DNA from: a virus
Strand: one strand, 5' to 3'
DNA: 33,122 bases
Virus record (IMG/VR): IMGVR_UViG_3300049811_000061
Span: 1-33,122 of that record
Shown: one piece after another, positions 6,273 through 12,476 of the stretch
How the letters are laid out: each line of letters opens with the position of its first letter
Numbering within the stretch: position 1 is the first letter of the stretch
Position numbers and translations under genes: made by a program
Notes under the pieces: model-generated
The model's database searches: none
What the model was told of the DNA's origin: nothing
Seen by the model: the letters and a program-made list of their open reading frames with translations, nothing else

Positions 6273-6509
6273 ATGAAGCTAAACGACTATCTCAATGCGA
6301 ATCCCGGCAGCGGGTCGCGCCTGGCCGCCGACCTCGGCGTGAATCCAGTCATGGTCACGCAATGGCGGCACGGAAAGAAGCGCGTGCCGGCCGAGCGGTG
6401 CCCCGAAATCGAGCGCGCTACCAGCGGCAAGGTGACGTGCGAAGAACTCCGGCCTGACCTGTCCGGCGAGTGGGCATACCTGCGCGAAAGTAAGCGAAGG
6501 GCCGCATGA
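6273..6509 (+). CDS. Cro/YdaS-like DNA-binding protein
   Basis: A 78-residue helix-turn-helix protein. Residues 14-33 (GSRLAADLGVNPVMVTQW) are the DNA-reading helices and the following VPAERCPEIERATSGKVTCE is the hallmark of the YdaS/Cro-like family. It should bind the same operators as the repressor and favour the lytic state. The ATG at 6273 is preceded seven bases upstream by the -10 box and has no ribosome site, so the message is probably leaderless; an in-frame ATG at 6255 lies upstream of the -10 and cannot be used from this promoter. Confidence 0.88.
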   Translation: MKLNDYLNANPGSGSRLAADLGVNPVMVTQWRHGKKRVPAERCPEIERATSGKVTCEELRPDLSGEWAYLRESKRRAA

Positions 6510-6510
6510 A

Positions 6511-6777
6511 CTACTTGCGCAGCGCGGCGATACGCCGGTCGATGTCGTCGACCGACTGCATGACCGCCTCGGACATGACCCGGTACGCATCCAGGCAGGC
6601 GCCGACGATCTTCTCGTCGCCGCGGAATTCGATGGCCTGCGCCTGGCATTCGGCTCGCTGGCGCAACAGATCCGCATGGAGCGCCGCGCGGTCTGCTTCG
6701 AGCGCCGCAATGCGCTCTTCCGCGGGCGGGCCGGAGCAACCGGCGATCAACAGGAGGGCAGCGAGTGAGTAGCGCAT
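6511..6777 (-). CDS. Antisense small lipoprotein, possible lysogenic-conversion gene
   Basis: An 88-residue predicted lipoprotein. Residues 1-14 form a signal peptide ending in a lipobox L-I-A-G-C, with Cys14 as the lipidated residue (after MRYSLAALLLIAG). The mature part is a charged helical or coiled-coil segment of about 70 residues with two further cysteines. It is transcribed against the rightward operon, between the cro-like gene and the replication genes, and overlaps the next plus-strand gene by 13 bp. No ribosome site is seen; a good -10 (TAGAAT) ends six bases before the ATG, hinting at another leaderless message. It could serve surface exclusion in lysogens, or be an outer-membrane subunit of something else; function not proven. 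Confidence 0.68.
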   Translation of the reverse strand: MRYSLAALLLIAGCSGPPAEERIAALEADRAALHADLLRQRAECQAQAIEFRGDEKIVGACLDAYRVMSEAVMQSVDDIDRRIAALRK

Positions 6778-7007
6778 CGGTGGATTCTACCGCGCTGTCG
6801 CGCAATGGCACGGTTGAACTGCGCGTCGATGTCGACGCCGAGGATATGGCTGTCCTGGACGCATACAACATGGCGACCGGGACATCGCGCAAGGATGTCA
6901 TCGTCAAGCTCCTTCGTCAGTGGTCCGATCGTAAGCGGCATGAGGCCACTGTAATCGTCAACGTCACCCGCGTCATTCCGACGCTATCGGAAACGGACCG
7001 GAAATGA
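6765..7007 (+). CDS. Ribbon-helix-helix-like small phage protein
   Basis: An 80-residue protein with the pattern V-E-L-R-V-D (strand), MAVLDAYNMATGTSRKDVIV (helix-turn-helix) and LLRQWSDRKRHEA, which fits a ribbon-helix-helix DNA-binding fold seen in similar early phage proteins. The start is GTG at 6765, seven bases after a perfect AGGAGG. It may regulate early transcription; the target is unknown. It overlaps the antisense lipoprotein start. Confidence 0.72.
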   Translation: MSSASVDSTALSRNGTVELRVDVDAEDMAVLDAYNMATGTSRKDVIVKLLRQWSDRKRHEATVIVNVTRVIPTLSETDRK

Positions 7008-7252
7008 CTGCCCCGAGAAAGATCAACGGCCGGACGCGCGAAGCCGCCGAGCGGATGTGTTTGAGCAAGGTCCGCTGGTCCGACGAACTCGCCGCCAGGG
7101 CCGGCGCTATGCAGGCGCTCGAAGCCCGGCCCGATGTCCGGCGGCTCTACACCTACAAGTGCCTGATCTGTTCAGGATGGCACCTGACCCGGAAGTGGGT
7201 CCGCGGATGCCAGCCGGTGAAGGCCGAGAAGGGGGTTGCTCATGCAGTTTAA
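7004..7252 (+). CDS. Small zinc-motif phage protein
   Basis: An 82-residue basic protein containing C53-x-x-C56 and H60 in YTYKCLICSGWHLTRKW, a half zinc-ribbon pattern common among small proteins near phage replication genes. The ATG overlaps the upstream stop by 4 bp and the gene overlaps the HNH gene by 11 bp. Probable nucleic-acid binding, function unknown. Confidence 0.7.
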   Translation: MTAPRKINGRTREAAERMCLSKVRWSDELAARAGAMQALEARPDVRRLYTYKCLICSGWHLTRKWVRGCQPVKAEKGVAHAV

Positions 7253-7736
7253 GGACCAATACAAGCATCCGCTCTGGCAGAAGAAGAGGCTTGAGGCTTT
7301 GGAATATGCCGGATTTCGCTGCGAGTCATGTGAAAGCACAGAGGACCAGCTTCATGTCCATCACCGCGTTTACGTGAAAGGGCGGCTGATATGGGATTAC
7401 GAAGTGACCGAGCTATCTGTCTTGTGTCACTCATGCCATGAGCAGGCGCACGTCCACATCGAGCGATTCCGCCAGGTTCAGATGCTTATTCCGCCTTCGA
7501 TGATCGGACGCGCCGCGCAGCTACTGGAGGGATGGGCGGACTATCAGGGCTTAGTAAGCCCAAGCCCAGGCTTGTTTGGCACTTCTGATCCCGATGCTTT
7601 TGATCCCGACGCCTTCTATGCAGGACAGTTAGCCGGATACATGGAAACAGAGCTTGGCGGGGTGCTTAGTGACATGGCTTGTCGCATATCACCCGACAGG
7701 ACAGAGGCGTTTATAAGGGGGGAATGCCAGAAATGA
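7242..7736 (+). CDS. HNH endonuclease-like protein
   Basis: A 164-residue protein with a C27-x-x-C30 / C62-x-x-C65 zinc knuckle framing the HNH core L-H-V-H-H (residues 37-41), W51-D-Y, and L-C-H-S-C-H-E-Q-A-H (61-70). This is an HNH nuclease arrangement. The C-terminal 90 residues are acidic and not recognised. ATG at 7242 is chosen because GGGGG stands about seven bases upstream; TTG at 7236 is a worse choice. Lower GC than the neighbours hints at a recent acquisition. It could be a homing-type nuclease or a DNA-processing nuclease. Confidence 0.75.
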   Translation: MQFKDQYKHPLWQKKRLEALEYAGFRCESCESTEDQLHVHHRVYVKGRLIWDYEVTELSVLCHSCHEQAHVHIERFRQVQMLIPPSMIGRAAQLLEGWADYQGLVSPSPGLFGTSDPDAFDPDAFYAGQLAGYMETELGGVLSDMACRISPDRTEAFIRGECQK

Positions 7737-8488
7737 TGCGTCTGCACGTAAAGAACTGGCACGAATTCCAGCACTACAAGGACCGCGCGCCGCCCTGGAT
7801 AAAACTGCACAAGGGGCTGCTAGACAACTACGAATATCAACGCTTGCCGGTTGCTAGCAGGGCGCTAGCGCCGATGTTGTGGCTGCTAGCAAGCGAGTCC
7901 GAAGACGGATCAATCGAGTACGACTGCGACAAGATCGCCTTCCGCTTGCGCACATCCTGCAAGGACGTTGCTGACGCCATCGACCCCTTGATAAAGGCCG
8001 GATTCATGGTCGTTTCCGGCGTTGCTAGCAACTCGCTAGCAGAACGCGAGCAAGACGCTATGCCAGAGAAAGAGGTAGAGGAAGAGGCAGAGCTAGAGGA
8101 AGAGGAGAGGCAGAGCAAGGTCCGCACAAGTCGCGGACACAGACTGCCAGGCGACGCCGCTCTGACCGAGTTGTGGGTAGCAGAAGCAAAAGCGATACGG
8201 CCTGACCTCGAACAACAAGCCCTTGGTGCCATCTTCGCGGAATTCCGTGACTACTGGATCGCGCAGCCAGGACAGAAGGGGACCAAAACCGACTGGATCG
8301 CCACTTGGCGAAATTGGGTTCGCCGAGAGAAGGGCTTTAAGCCGTCTTTGGCGACGAGGCCACTGAACGGACGCCAGGCCGCAATCAGCAGCTACGCCGC
8401 GCAGGCCGCGGCAGCACGGGGGGATGGACATGGATTTGCCACAGCACCAGAACGCGACATCACCAGCGAGGCCGTCCGTGTTGCCTGA
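7733..8488 (+). CDS. O-like/DnaT-like phage replication initiator
   Basis: A 251-residue protein. Residues 8-105 look like a RepA/lambda-O-type winged-helix domain (WHEFQHYKDRAPPWIKLHKG at the front). An acidic linker (residues 110-127, mostly E) joins it to a C-terminal domain with FRDYWIAQPGQKGTKTDWIA and TWRNWVRREKG, a motif shared with DnaT and other primosome-type phage proteins. It should bind the phage origin and recruit the P-like loader encoded next. ATG at 7733 overlaps the upstream stop and is ten bases from a G-run; 7724 and 7736 are alternatives. The coding sequence itself contains a cluster of GCTAGC palindromes, as lambda O contains ori. Confidence 0.8.
   Translation: MMRLHVKNWHEFQHYKDRAPPWIKLHKGLLDNYEYQRLPVASRALAPMLWLLASESEDGSIEYDCDKIAFRLRTSCKDVADAIDPLIKAGFMVVSGVASNSLAEREQDAMPEKEVEEEAELEEEERQSKVRTSRGHRLPGDAALTELWVAEAKAIRPDLEQQALGAIFAEFRDYWIAQPGQKGTKTDWIATWRNWVRREKGFKPSLATRPLNGRQAAISSYAAQAAAARGDGHGFATAPERDITSEAVRVA
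7853..8040. repeat. Cluster of five GCTAGC palindromes inside the O-like gene (candidate origin)
   Basis: GCTAGC occurs at 7853, 7864, 7885, 8024 and 8035. Neighbour spacings are 11, 21 and 11 bp in the close groups, matching one or two helical turns. Four of five copies extend to YGCTAGCA. A purine-rich tract (8065-8120) follows. Lambda-type phages place initiator-binding iterons at the same position, inside the O gene, so this is a candidate replication origin; binding is inferred. Confidence 0.5.
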
Positions 8489-9032
8489 CGACTGGATCGA
8501 GAGGTTGTTCCGTCGCTTCGAGGACTTCTACGGGGCGAAGTGGGCCGCGCAGTTCGGCGACTTCCCAAGGGATCGCGTCAAGCGGACATGGGCCGAAGAG
8601 TTGGGCGGGTTCGCCGACAAGCCGGAGGCCATTGGCCGCGCCCTGGATGCGCAGAAGACCAGCCCTTACCCGCCGACGTTGCCCGAATTCCTTGCGCTTT
8701 GCCGCGACGCCGCCAAGCGCATCAGCACCGACAAGCCGGCCCTGCCGTACAAGCCGACCGCCGAGGATGTCGAGCGCCAGCGCGAAATGTCGAAGCGCCT
8801 TGGCGACGTGATCGGCGCCGGCAAGATGCGCGACGGCATCGACGCGCATTGGGCAACGCACCCGCGCAACGCCGTGCAACTCGGGATGATCTTCGACGCC
8901 GCCAAGCGCGACGCGCGCTTCCAGCCGTGCATCGCGCAGATGGTCGCTGACGGGATCTGCACCGCCGAGGGCCAGTTGCTCAAGGCGTACCTCGGCATGA
9001 ACTCTTGGGAATCCGTGCGGAGGGCCGCTTGA
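8430..9032 (+). CDS. P-like replicative helicase loader
   Basis: A 200-residue protein of the lambda P family type. The N-terminal part (DDWIERLFRRFEDFYGAKWA, then a W-x-x-E-L-x-G helix and KTSPYPPTLPEFLALCR) is characteristic of proteins that load the host DnaB helicase at the phage origin. It follows the O-like initiator and overlaps it by 59 bp. ATG at 8430 is chosen because GGGGGG lies six bases upstream; GTG at 8478 with GAGG upstream is a possible shorter start that still keeps the whole conserved region. Confidence 0.82.
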   Translation: MDLPQHQNATSPARPSVLPDDWIERLFRRFEDFYGAKWAAQFGDFPRDRVKRTWAEELGGFADKPEAIGRALDAQKTSPYPPTLPEFLALCRDAAKRISTDKPALPYKPTAEDVERQREMSKRLGDVIGAGKMRDGIDAHWATHPRNAVQLGMIFDAAKRDARFQPCIAQMVADGICTAEGQLLKAYLGMNSWESVRRAA

Positions 9033-9223
9033 ATGTCGAGCCTTTCGACGAGGATAAGCGCCACCGCTGCGAAGTCGCCTGGGTCATCCGCGCGTTCTTC
9101 CCGGATGGCAACGCCGCTGCGGACTACTTCAAGGCCGTCGAGAAGAAGCGCAACAAGGCCGCAGCCGACCGCTTGCGCGACGACTGCCGAACGGCCTGGG
9201 CGGAAAGGGTGAGGACAAAATGA
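9029..9223 (+). CDS. Small hypothetical protein after the P-like gene
   Basis: A 64-residue protein. The start is TTG at 9029, overlapping the upstream TGA as TTGA and preceded by GGAGGG at four to five bases. The sequence (RHRCEVAWVIRAFF, then KAVEKKRNKAAADRLRDDCR) resembles small helical proteins often found after the P gene in phages of GC-rich proteobacteria. Function unknown. Confidence 0.65.
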   Translation: MNVEPFDEDKRHRCEVAWVIRAFFPDGNAAADYFKAVEKKRNKAAADRLRDDCRTAWAERVRTK

Positions 9224-9651
9224 CACTTCAACAGCAGTGGGACATATGGCTTTGCGCATCGTTTGACAAGTTTCCGAATTTTCCAATCTCCGTCTGTATC
9301 TCAAAGTTTGCGAGTCGAATGGGCATCGAGTCTGATGATGTTTGTCTTTCTGGATTGAAGCGATTTCCCGAAGGGTTTTCCGCAAAAAACAGCAGCGTGT
9401 CGCGCTTTATCTGCGGTTACATCGCGGGTGGAGCGGACATCGTTTTCGGCGAAGGAAACGCAATCCAGAAGGCGATGAAGCTGTCGCTGTGCAAATCGAG
9501 CGCAACGCCCGTGGATGTCTTGAAAACAAGGGCGGAGACAACCGAGAAGCAGCGCGCAAGAAAAGAGTTCAAGCGAGGAAACGACGAGTTTTCCCTGGGC
9601 CAAAAGCAGCGCGAAGCGTATGCGCGACGGAATTGGAGCGCCTGCAAGTGA
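9220..9651 (+). CDS. Hypothetical protein, lower-GC insertion-like gene
   Basis: A 143-residue protein that I do not recognise. It has an N-terminal mixed alpha/beta part with several cysteines and a basic, helical C-terminus (KTRAETTEKQRARKEFKRG). Codon use is visibly more AT-rich than its neighbours, consistent with recent acquisition. It is nevertheless well fitted to the operon: ATG overlaps the upstream stop as ATGA and its stop overlaps the ninB start as GTGA. Confidence 0.65.
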   Translation: MTLQQQWDIWLCASFDKFPNFPISVCISKFASRMGIESDDVCLSGLKRFPEGFSAKNSSVSRFICGYIAGGADIVFGEGNAIQKAMKLSLCKSSATPVDVLKTRAETTEKQRARKEFKRGNDEFSLGQKQREAYARRNWSACK

Positions 9652-10103
9652 GGCCGCTCGTCATCACCGGGGAAGTCGCGCGCAAGGCGATCTGCCGGCA
9701 CGTCCTGGCCGCGCCCGAGGGCTACGTCGTCAAGATCAGCGAGCCGAAGAAGAAGCGCGCCCAAGAAGAAAAGTACCACGCCATGATCGGCGACATCGCC
9801 AAGCACTGCACGTTCATGGGCAAGGCGCGCGACGAGGAAACCTGGAAGCGCCTACTGATCGACGCCTATGTGCGCGTCGCCCGCGAAAACGCGAAAGCCG
9901 AGGGCAAGCCCGACCCATTCGCCGGCCAGGGCGAGGTCGTGCCTTCGCTCGACGGCACCGGAATCGTGCAGCTTGGAGTCCAGTCGCGCCGCTTCAAGGT
10001 GTCACAGGCCGCCAATTTCATCGAGTACCTGTTCGCCTATGGCGCCGAGCACGGCGTCGAGTGGTCCGAACCAACCGCAACGGAGGAACGCCATGCAGCT
10101 TGA
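9648..10103 (+). CDS. ninB: NinB-family recombination protein
   Basis: A 151-residue NinB (YbcN/Orf) family protein. In lambda this protein binds single-stranded DNA and supplies RecFOR-like function in recombination. The family pattern is seen in RKAICRHVLAAP, then RAQEEKYHAMIGDIAKHC, ETWKRLLIDAYVRVARE and a C-terminal RRFKVSQAANFIEYLFAYG, with E-H-G-V-E-W-S near the end. The start is GTG at 9648 with GGAG nine bases upstream; a much longer open frame from 9342 is a shadow of the neighbour. It fits with the Bet and exonuclease genes on the left arm. Confidence 0.88.
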   Translation: MRPLVITGEVARKAICRHVLAAPEGYVVKISEPKKKRAQEEKYHAMIGDIAKHCTFMGKARDEETWKRLLIDAYVRVARENAKAEGKPDPFAGQGEVVPSLDGTGIVQLGVQSRRFKVSQAANFIEYLFAYGAEHGVEWSEPTATEERHAA

Positions 10104-10440
10104 TTTGCTCTCGCCGTCCGTCAGTGCCGCGCGCCTCCTGCGTGATGCCGGCATGGGCGCCGCCATTGAACACGCTGACGCCGTGAGCGAAGGGTGGAGC
10201 GATCGCGCCTACTCCTTCCTCGTCGATTATGTCGGCGCCAACCCGTCGCGCGCCTTCATGGCCGAGGACGTGCGCGCCAGCGCCGAGAAGGAGGGGCTTC
10301 CGCCGCCGCCGGATAACCGCGCCTGGGGTGGCGTCGTCGCCCGTGCCGCCCGCGCCAAGGTCATCCGTCGCCTTGGGTACGGCGCGCAGAAGTCCGTGAC
10401 GTGCCATTGCAGCCCGAAGTCGATATGGGTGGGGCGGTGA
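10093..10440 (+). CDS. Hypothetical phage protein, winged-helix-like
   Basis: A 115-residue protein starting MQLDLLSPSVSAARLLRDAG. The C-terminal two thirds (SRAFMAEDVRASAEKEGLPP, then NRAWGGVVARAARAKVI, ending in VTCHCSPKSIW) is a conserved block of small proteins in the nin-like region of phages and looks like a winged helix with a C-x-C end. ATG at 10093 follows GGAGG at six bases. Function not known. Confidence 0.72.
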   Translation: MQLDLLSPSVSAARLLRDAGMGAAIEHADAVSEGWSDRAYSFLVDYVGANPSRAFMAEDVRASAEKEGLPPPPDNRAWGGVVARAARAKVIRRLGYGAQKSVTCHCSPKSIWVGR

Positions 10441-10709
10441 AAAAAGCCAATGCCCACGAACGTCGGCACATGGACCGGGTGGCTGGCCTGGGGTGCGTGA
10501 TCTGCGGATCGCCCGCGGAAGTGCACCACATCCGGGAAGGCCAGGGCATGAGCCAGCGCGCGCAGCACTACCTGACCGTGCCGCTGTGCCCTGAGCATCA
10601 CCGCGGAAACCAGGGCATCCACATGCTAGGGCCGTCGATGTTTTACACCCGCTACAAGTGCGACGAACTCGACTTGCTCGCCATGACCATCGAAAGGATG
10701 TCCCTGTGA
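10437..10709 (+). CDS. Ref-like RecA-dependent nuclease
   Basis: A 90-residue protein similar to the nuclease core of phage P1 Ref (RecA_dep_nuc family), an HNH-type enzyme that cuts DNA within RecA-made joints. Zinc and catalytic residues are visible: C20-x-x-C23, H30-H31, then C51-x-x-H54-H55. HHIREGQGMSQRA and LCPEHHRGNQGIH match the family closely. The start is GTG at 10437 (GTGA overlap); ATG at 10425 is the alternative. Its place beside NinB suggests a role in phage recombination or resolution. Confidence 0.82.
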   Translation: MKKANAHERRHMDRVAGLGCVICGSPAEVHHIREGQGMSQRAQHYLTVPLCPEHHRGNQGIHMLGPSMFYTRYKCDELDLLAMTIERMSL

Positions 10710-10936
10710 CCGACATCATCGACGACGCCAACGAACGCGCCGACAAGTGGCTGACCGCGCAGATCGAGGAACACCAGTACATGATGGGGCACGCCGTCAG
10801 CGCCTTCGAGGCCGGCCGCTGCCGCAACTGCGACGAGAAGCTGGACGACGGCCGGAATTACTGCGACGAGAACTGCCGCGACGACCACTGGAAACGCATC
10901 TGCGCCGACAAGCGGCGCAGTAACCGGAGCCGCTGA
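10706..10936 (+). CDS. Small zinc-finger protein
   Basis: A 76-residue protein with an N-terminal acidic helix and a C39-x-x-C42 / C53-x-x-x-C57 zinc-binding pattern in GRCRNCDEKLDDGRNYCDEN, followed by a basic tail. The GTG start at 10706 overlaps the upstream stop, and AAAGGA stands about eight bases before it. It resembles small phage proteins with a DksA-like or ribbon-like finger; whether it binds RNA polymerase or DNA cannot be told. Confidence 0.72.
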   Translation: MTDIIDDANERADKWLTAQIEEHQYMMGHAVSAFEAGRCRNCDEKLDDGRNYCDENCRDDHWKRICADKRRSNRSR

Positions 10937-10938
10937 CC

Positions 10939-11262
10939 ATGTGCGAGACGCGCGTGAATACCGAAACCGTCCTGGCCGCGATCCGCGAGTTTCCGATCGA
11001 GTCCTTCACCACCTTCGAGATCGCCGAGGCGATGGGCGTCCCGGAATACCCGGTGCGCGCCGCAATGTCCTGGCTGGTCGCGCGCAAGATCGTCATCCGC
11101 GCCGGCGCCCGCAAGCTGATGGTTCCCCGTCGCCGAGAACGCAACGGGTTTTCGCCAGGCAAGCCCGAGCCGTATTGGGCAACGACCTACGTTCTCCGGG
11201 AGGAATCCGCGGCGCCTGACATTGCCACCCTGTACGGAGCTTTTTGCTGTGGTCGCCGGTAG
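10939..11262 (+). CDS. Winged-helix DNA-binding protein
   Basis: A 107-residue protein whose residues 8-56 form a winged helix-turn-helix (TFEIAEAMGVPEYPVRAAMS as the recognition part). The rest is basic. It lies in the late part of the early-right operon, where lambda-type phages keep the late regulator, so it is one candidate for a late-gene activator; there is no direct evidence. Spacing to the upstream gene is two bases. Confidence 0.68.
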   Translation: MCETRVNTETVLAAIREFPIESFTTFEIAEAMGVPEYPVRAAMSWLVARKIVIRAGARKLMVPRRRERNGFSPGKPEPYWATTYVLREESAAPDIATLYGAFCCGRR

Positions 11263-11662
11263 CCAATCCATAAGCGCCCGCGAATTGCTGTACGCGCAGC
11301 GCCGCGAGGCGAAGGTCGCGCGGAAGTCGCGCAAGTACGGCAATCAGCCGTGCGTGATCGACGGAATCAACTTCGACTCGAAGGCCGAGGCGCGTTACTA
11401 CCTGAAACTCAAGGCGGAATTGCAGGCCGGCAAGATCCGCAACCTGCGTATGCAAGTGCCGTTCGAGCTGGCGCCGTCCTGCGTGATCGCCGGAAGGAAA
11501 CGGCCCCCGCTGCGCTACATCGCCGACTTCACCTACGAGCGGGTGAGCGACGGGGCTTTCGTGGTCGCCGATGTCAAGGGCGTGTCGGCGGATGTGTATC
11601 GGGTAAAGCGCCATCTTATGAAGGCTTACCTGAACATCGACATTGAGGAGATCCGATCGTGA
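11249..11662 (+). CDS. DUF1064-family PD-(D/E)xK nuclease (possible junction resolvase)
   Basis: A 137-residue protein of the DUF1064 family, predicted to have a restriction-endonuclease-like fold. Candidate catalytic residues are E47 (FDSKAEARYY), D93 (YIADF) and D108-x-K110 (VADVKG), in the expected order. Proteins of this family sit where other phages carry RusA-type Holliday-junction resolvases, just before terminase, so a role in debranching DNA before packaging is likely. The start is GTG at 11249 with CGGAG nine bases upstream; the frame is open to 11222 but that part overlaps the neighbour more. Confidence 0.8.
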   Translation: MVAGSQSISARELLYAQRREAKVARKSRKYGNQPCVIDGINFDSKAEARYYLKLKAELQAGKIRNLRMQVPFELAPSCVIAGRKRPPLRYIADFTYERVSDGAFVVADVKGVSADVYRVKRHLMKAYLNIDIEEIRS

Positions 11663-12030
11663 GCATGAGCGAAAAAGAAGCTCTGTTAAGCAACAATCTG
11701 ATTCATTTGAAGCGAGTGTTTGACAAACTGAAGCGTTATTACCTGCGTCGGGTTGCGGCGACAAAGGCTTTGCGTAAGGACAACATTCGTCTAAAGAAGT
11801 CTCTCGGGGATCTACCAAGAGAGGTTTTGCGCATGAAGAAACAGGTTGCAGACTTACAAAAACGTCGTGGTCCAGACGCTCTTAAAAGACTCGCAACGCA
11901 AACCGAGCGAAGGAGAGTACTCGGTGAAAAGCTACGAGAGGCAAACGCAATTATTGAATCGCTTGGCGGGGCGCCAATCGAGTTTCCCGTGTTTGGCCCG
12001 GTGGAAACTGTTGAAGAGCCGGAGACTTGA
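11659..12030 (+). CDS. Coiled-coil hypothetical protein
   Basis: A 123-residue basic protein, nearly all predicted helix or coiled coil between residues 5 and 100 (LKRYYLRRVAATKALRK, then REVLRMKKQVADLQKRRG). More AT-rich than its neighbours. The GTG start at 11659 (GTGA overlap) has GAGGAG eight bases upstream; ATG at 11665 is too far. It precedes the terminase genes by 20 bases. Function unknown; a regulator or packaging accessory is possible. Confidence 0.65.
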   Translation: MSMSEKEALLSNNLIHLKRVFDKLKRYYLRRVAATKALRKDNIRLKKSLGDLPREVLRMKKQVADLQKRRGPDALKRLATQTERRRVLGEKLREANAIIESLGGAPIEFPVFGPVETVEEPET

Positions 12031-12050
12031 TCGTGATGGATTCATCATAG

Positions 12051-12476
12051 ATGGCCCTTACTGGCAAACAATCGTCGTTCGTCCGTGAATACCTGGTCGA
12101 TAAGAATGCGACCCAGGCGGCTATTCGCGCCGGTTACAGCAAGAAAACCGCCGGGGCCATCGGCGACGAGAACTTGAAAAAACCAGCAATTCGAGCCGCC
12201 GTTGATGATGGACTCAAGGCGCTGGCCGAGAAAACGGAAACGGAAGCCGAGTGGATCAGGCGGCGCTTGCGCGACGAAGCGACAGACTTCAGCGAGTTCG
12301 CCTCGCATTCGGCGCGGATTCGCGCGCTTGAACTTCTCGGGAAAATCAACGGCATTTTCGAGGTCGACAACAAGCAGAAGACCGACCCGCTGGCCGCGCT
12401 GTTCTCTGCCATCGGCGGCGATGTGTTTGGCGTCTCGTCGTCCGAAAAGCTGATCGAGCATGACGACGATGAATAA
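12051..12476 (+). CDS. terS: Terminase small subunit
   Basis: A 141-residue protein of the Terminase_2 type. The N-terminal LTGKQSSFVREYLVDKNATQ and AAIRAGYSKKTA is the family helix-turn-helix that recognises the packaging site. The middle (ARIRALELLGKINGIFEVDN) is the oligomerisation region and the C-terminus is acidic. It should form the ring that feeds phage DNA to the large subunit encoded next. The ribosome site is weak. It overlaps terL by 17 bp. Confidence 0.88.
   Translation: MALTGKQSSFVREYLVDKNATQAAIRAGYSKKTAGAIGDENLKKPAIRAAVDDGLKALAEKTETEAEWIRRRLRDEATDFSEFASHSARIRALELLGKINGIFEVDNKQKTDPLAALFSAIGGDVFGVSSSEKLIEHDDDE

Noticed and set aside
6506-6772. Plus-strand 88-residue frame opposite the lipoprotein
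   Set aside because: Composition is that of an antisense shadow (Ser/Arg/Ala-rich) and no ribosome site precedes it, while the minus frame has a signal peptide and lipobox.
9342-9647. N-terminal extension of the NinB frame
   Set aside because: Overlaps the whole neighbouring gene, has no family similarity, and the GTG at 9648 has proper spacing from GGAG.
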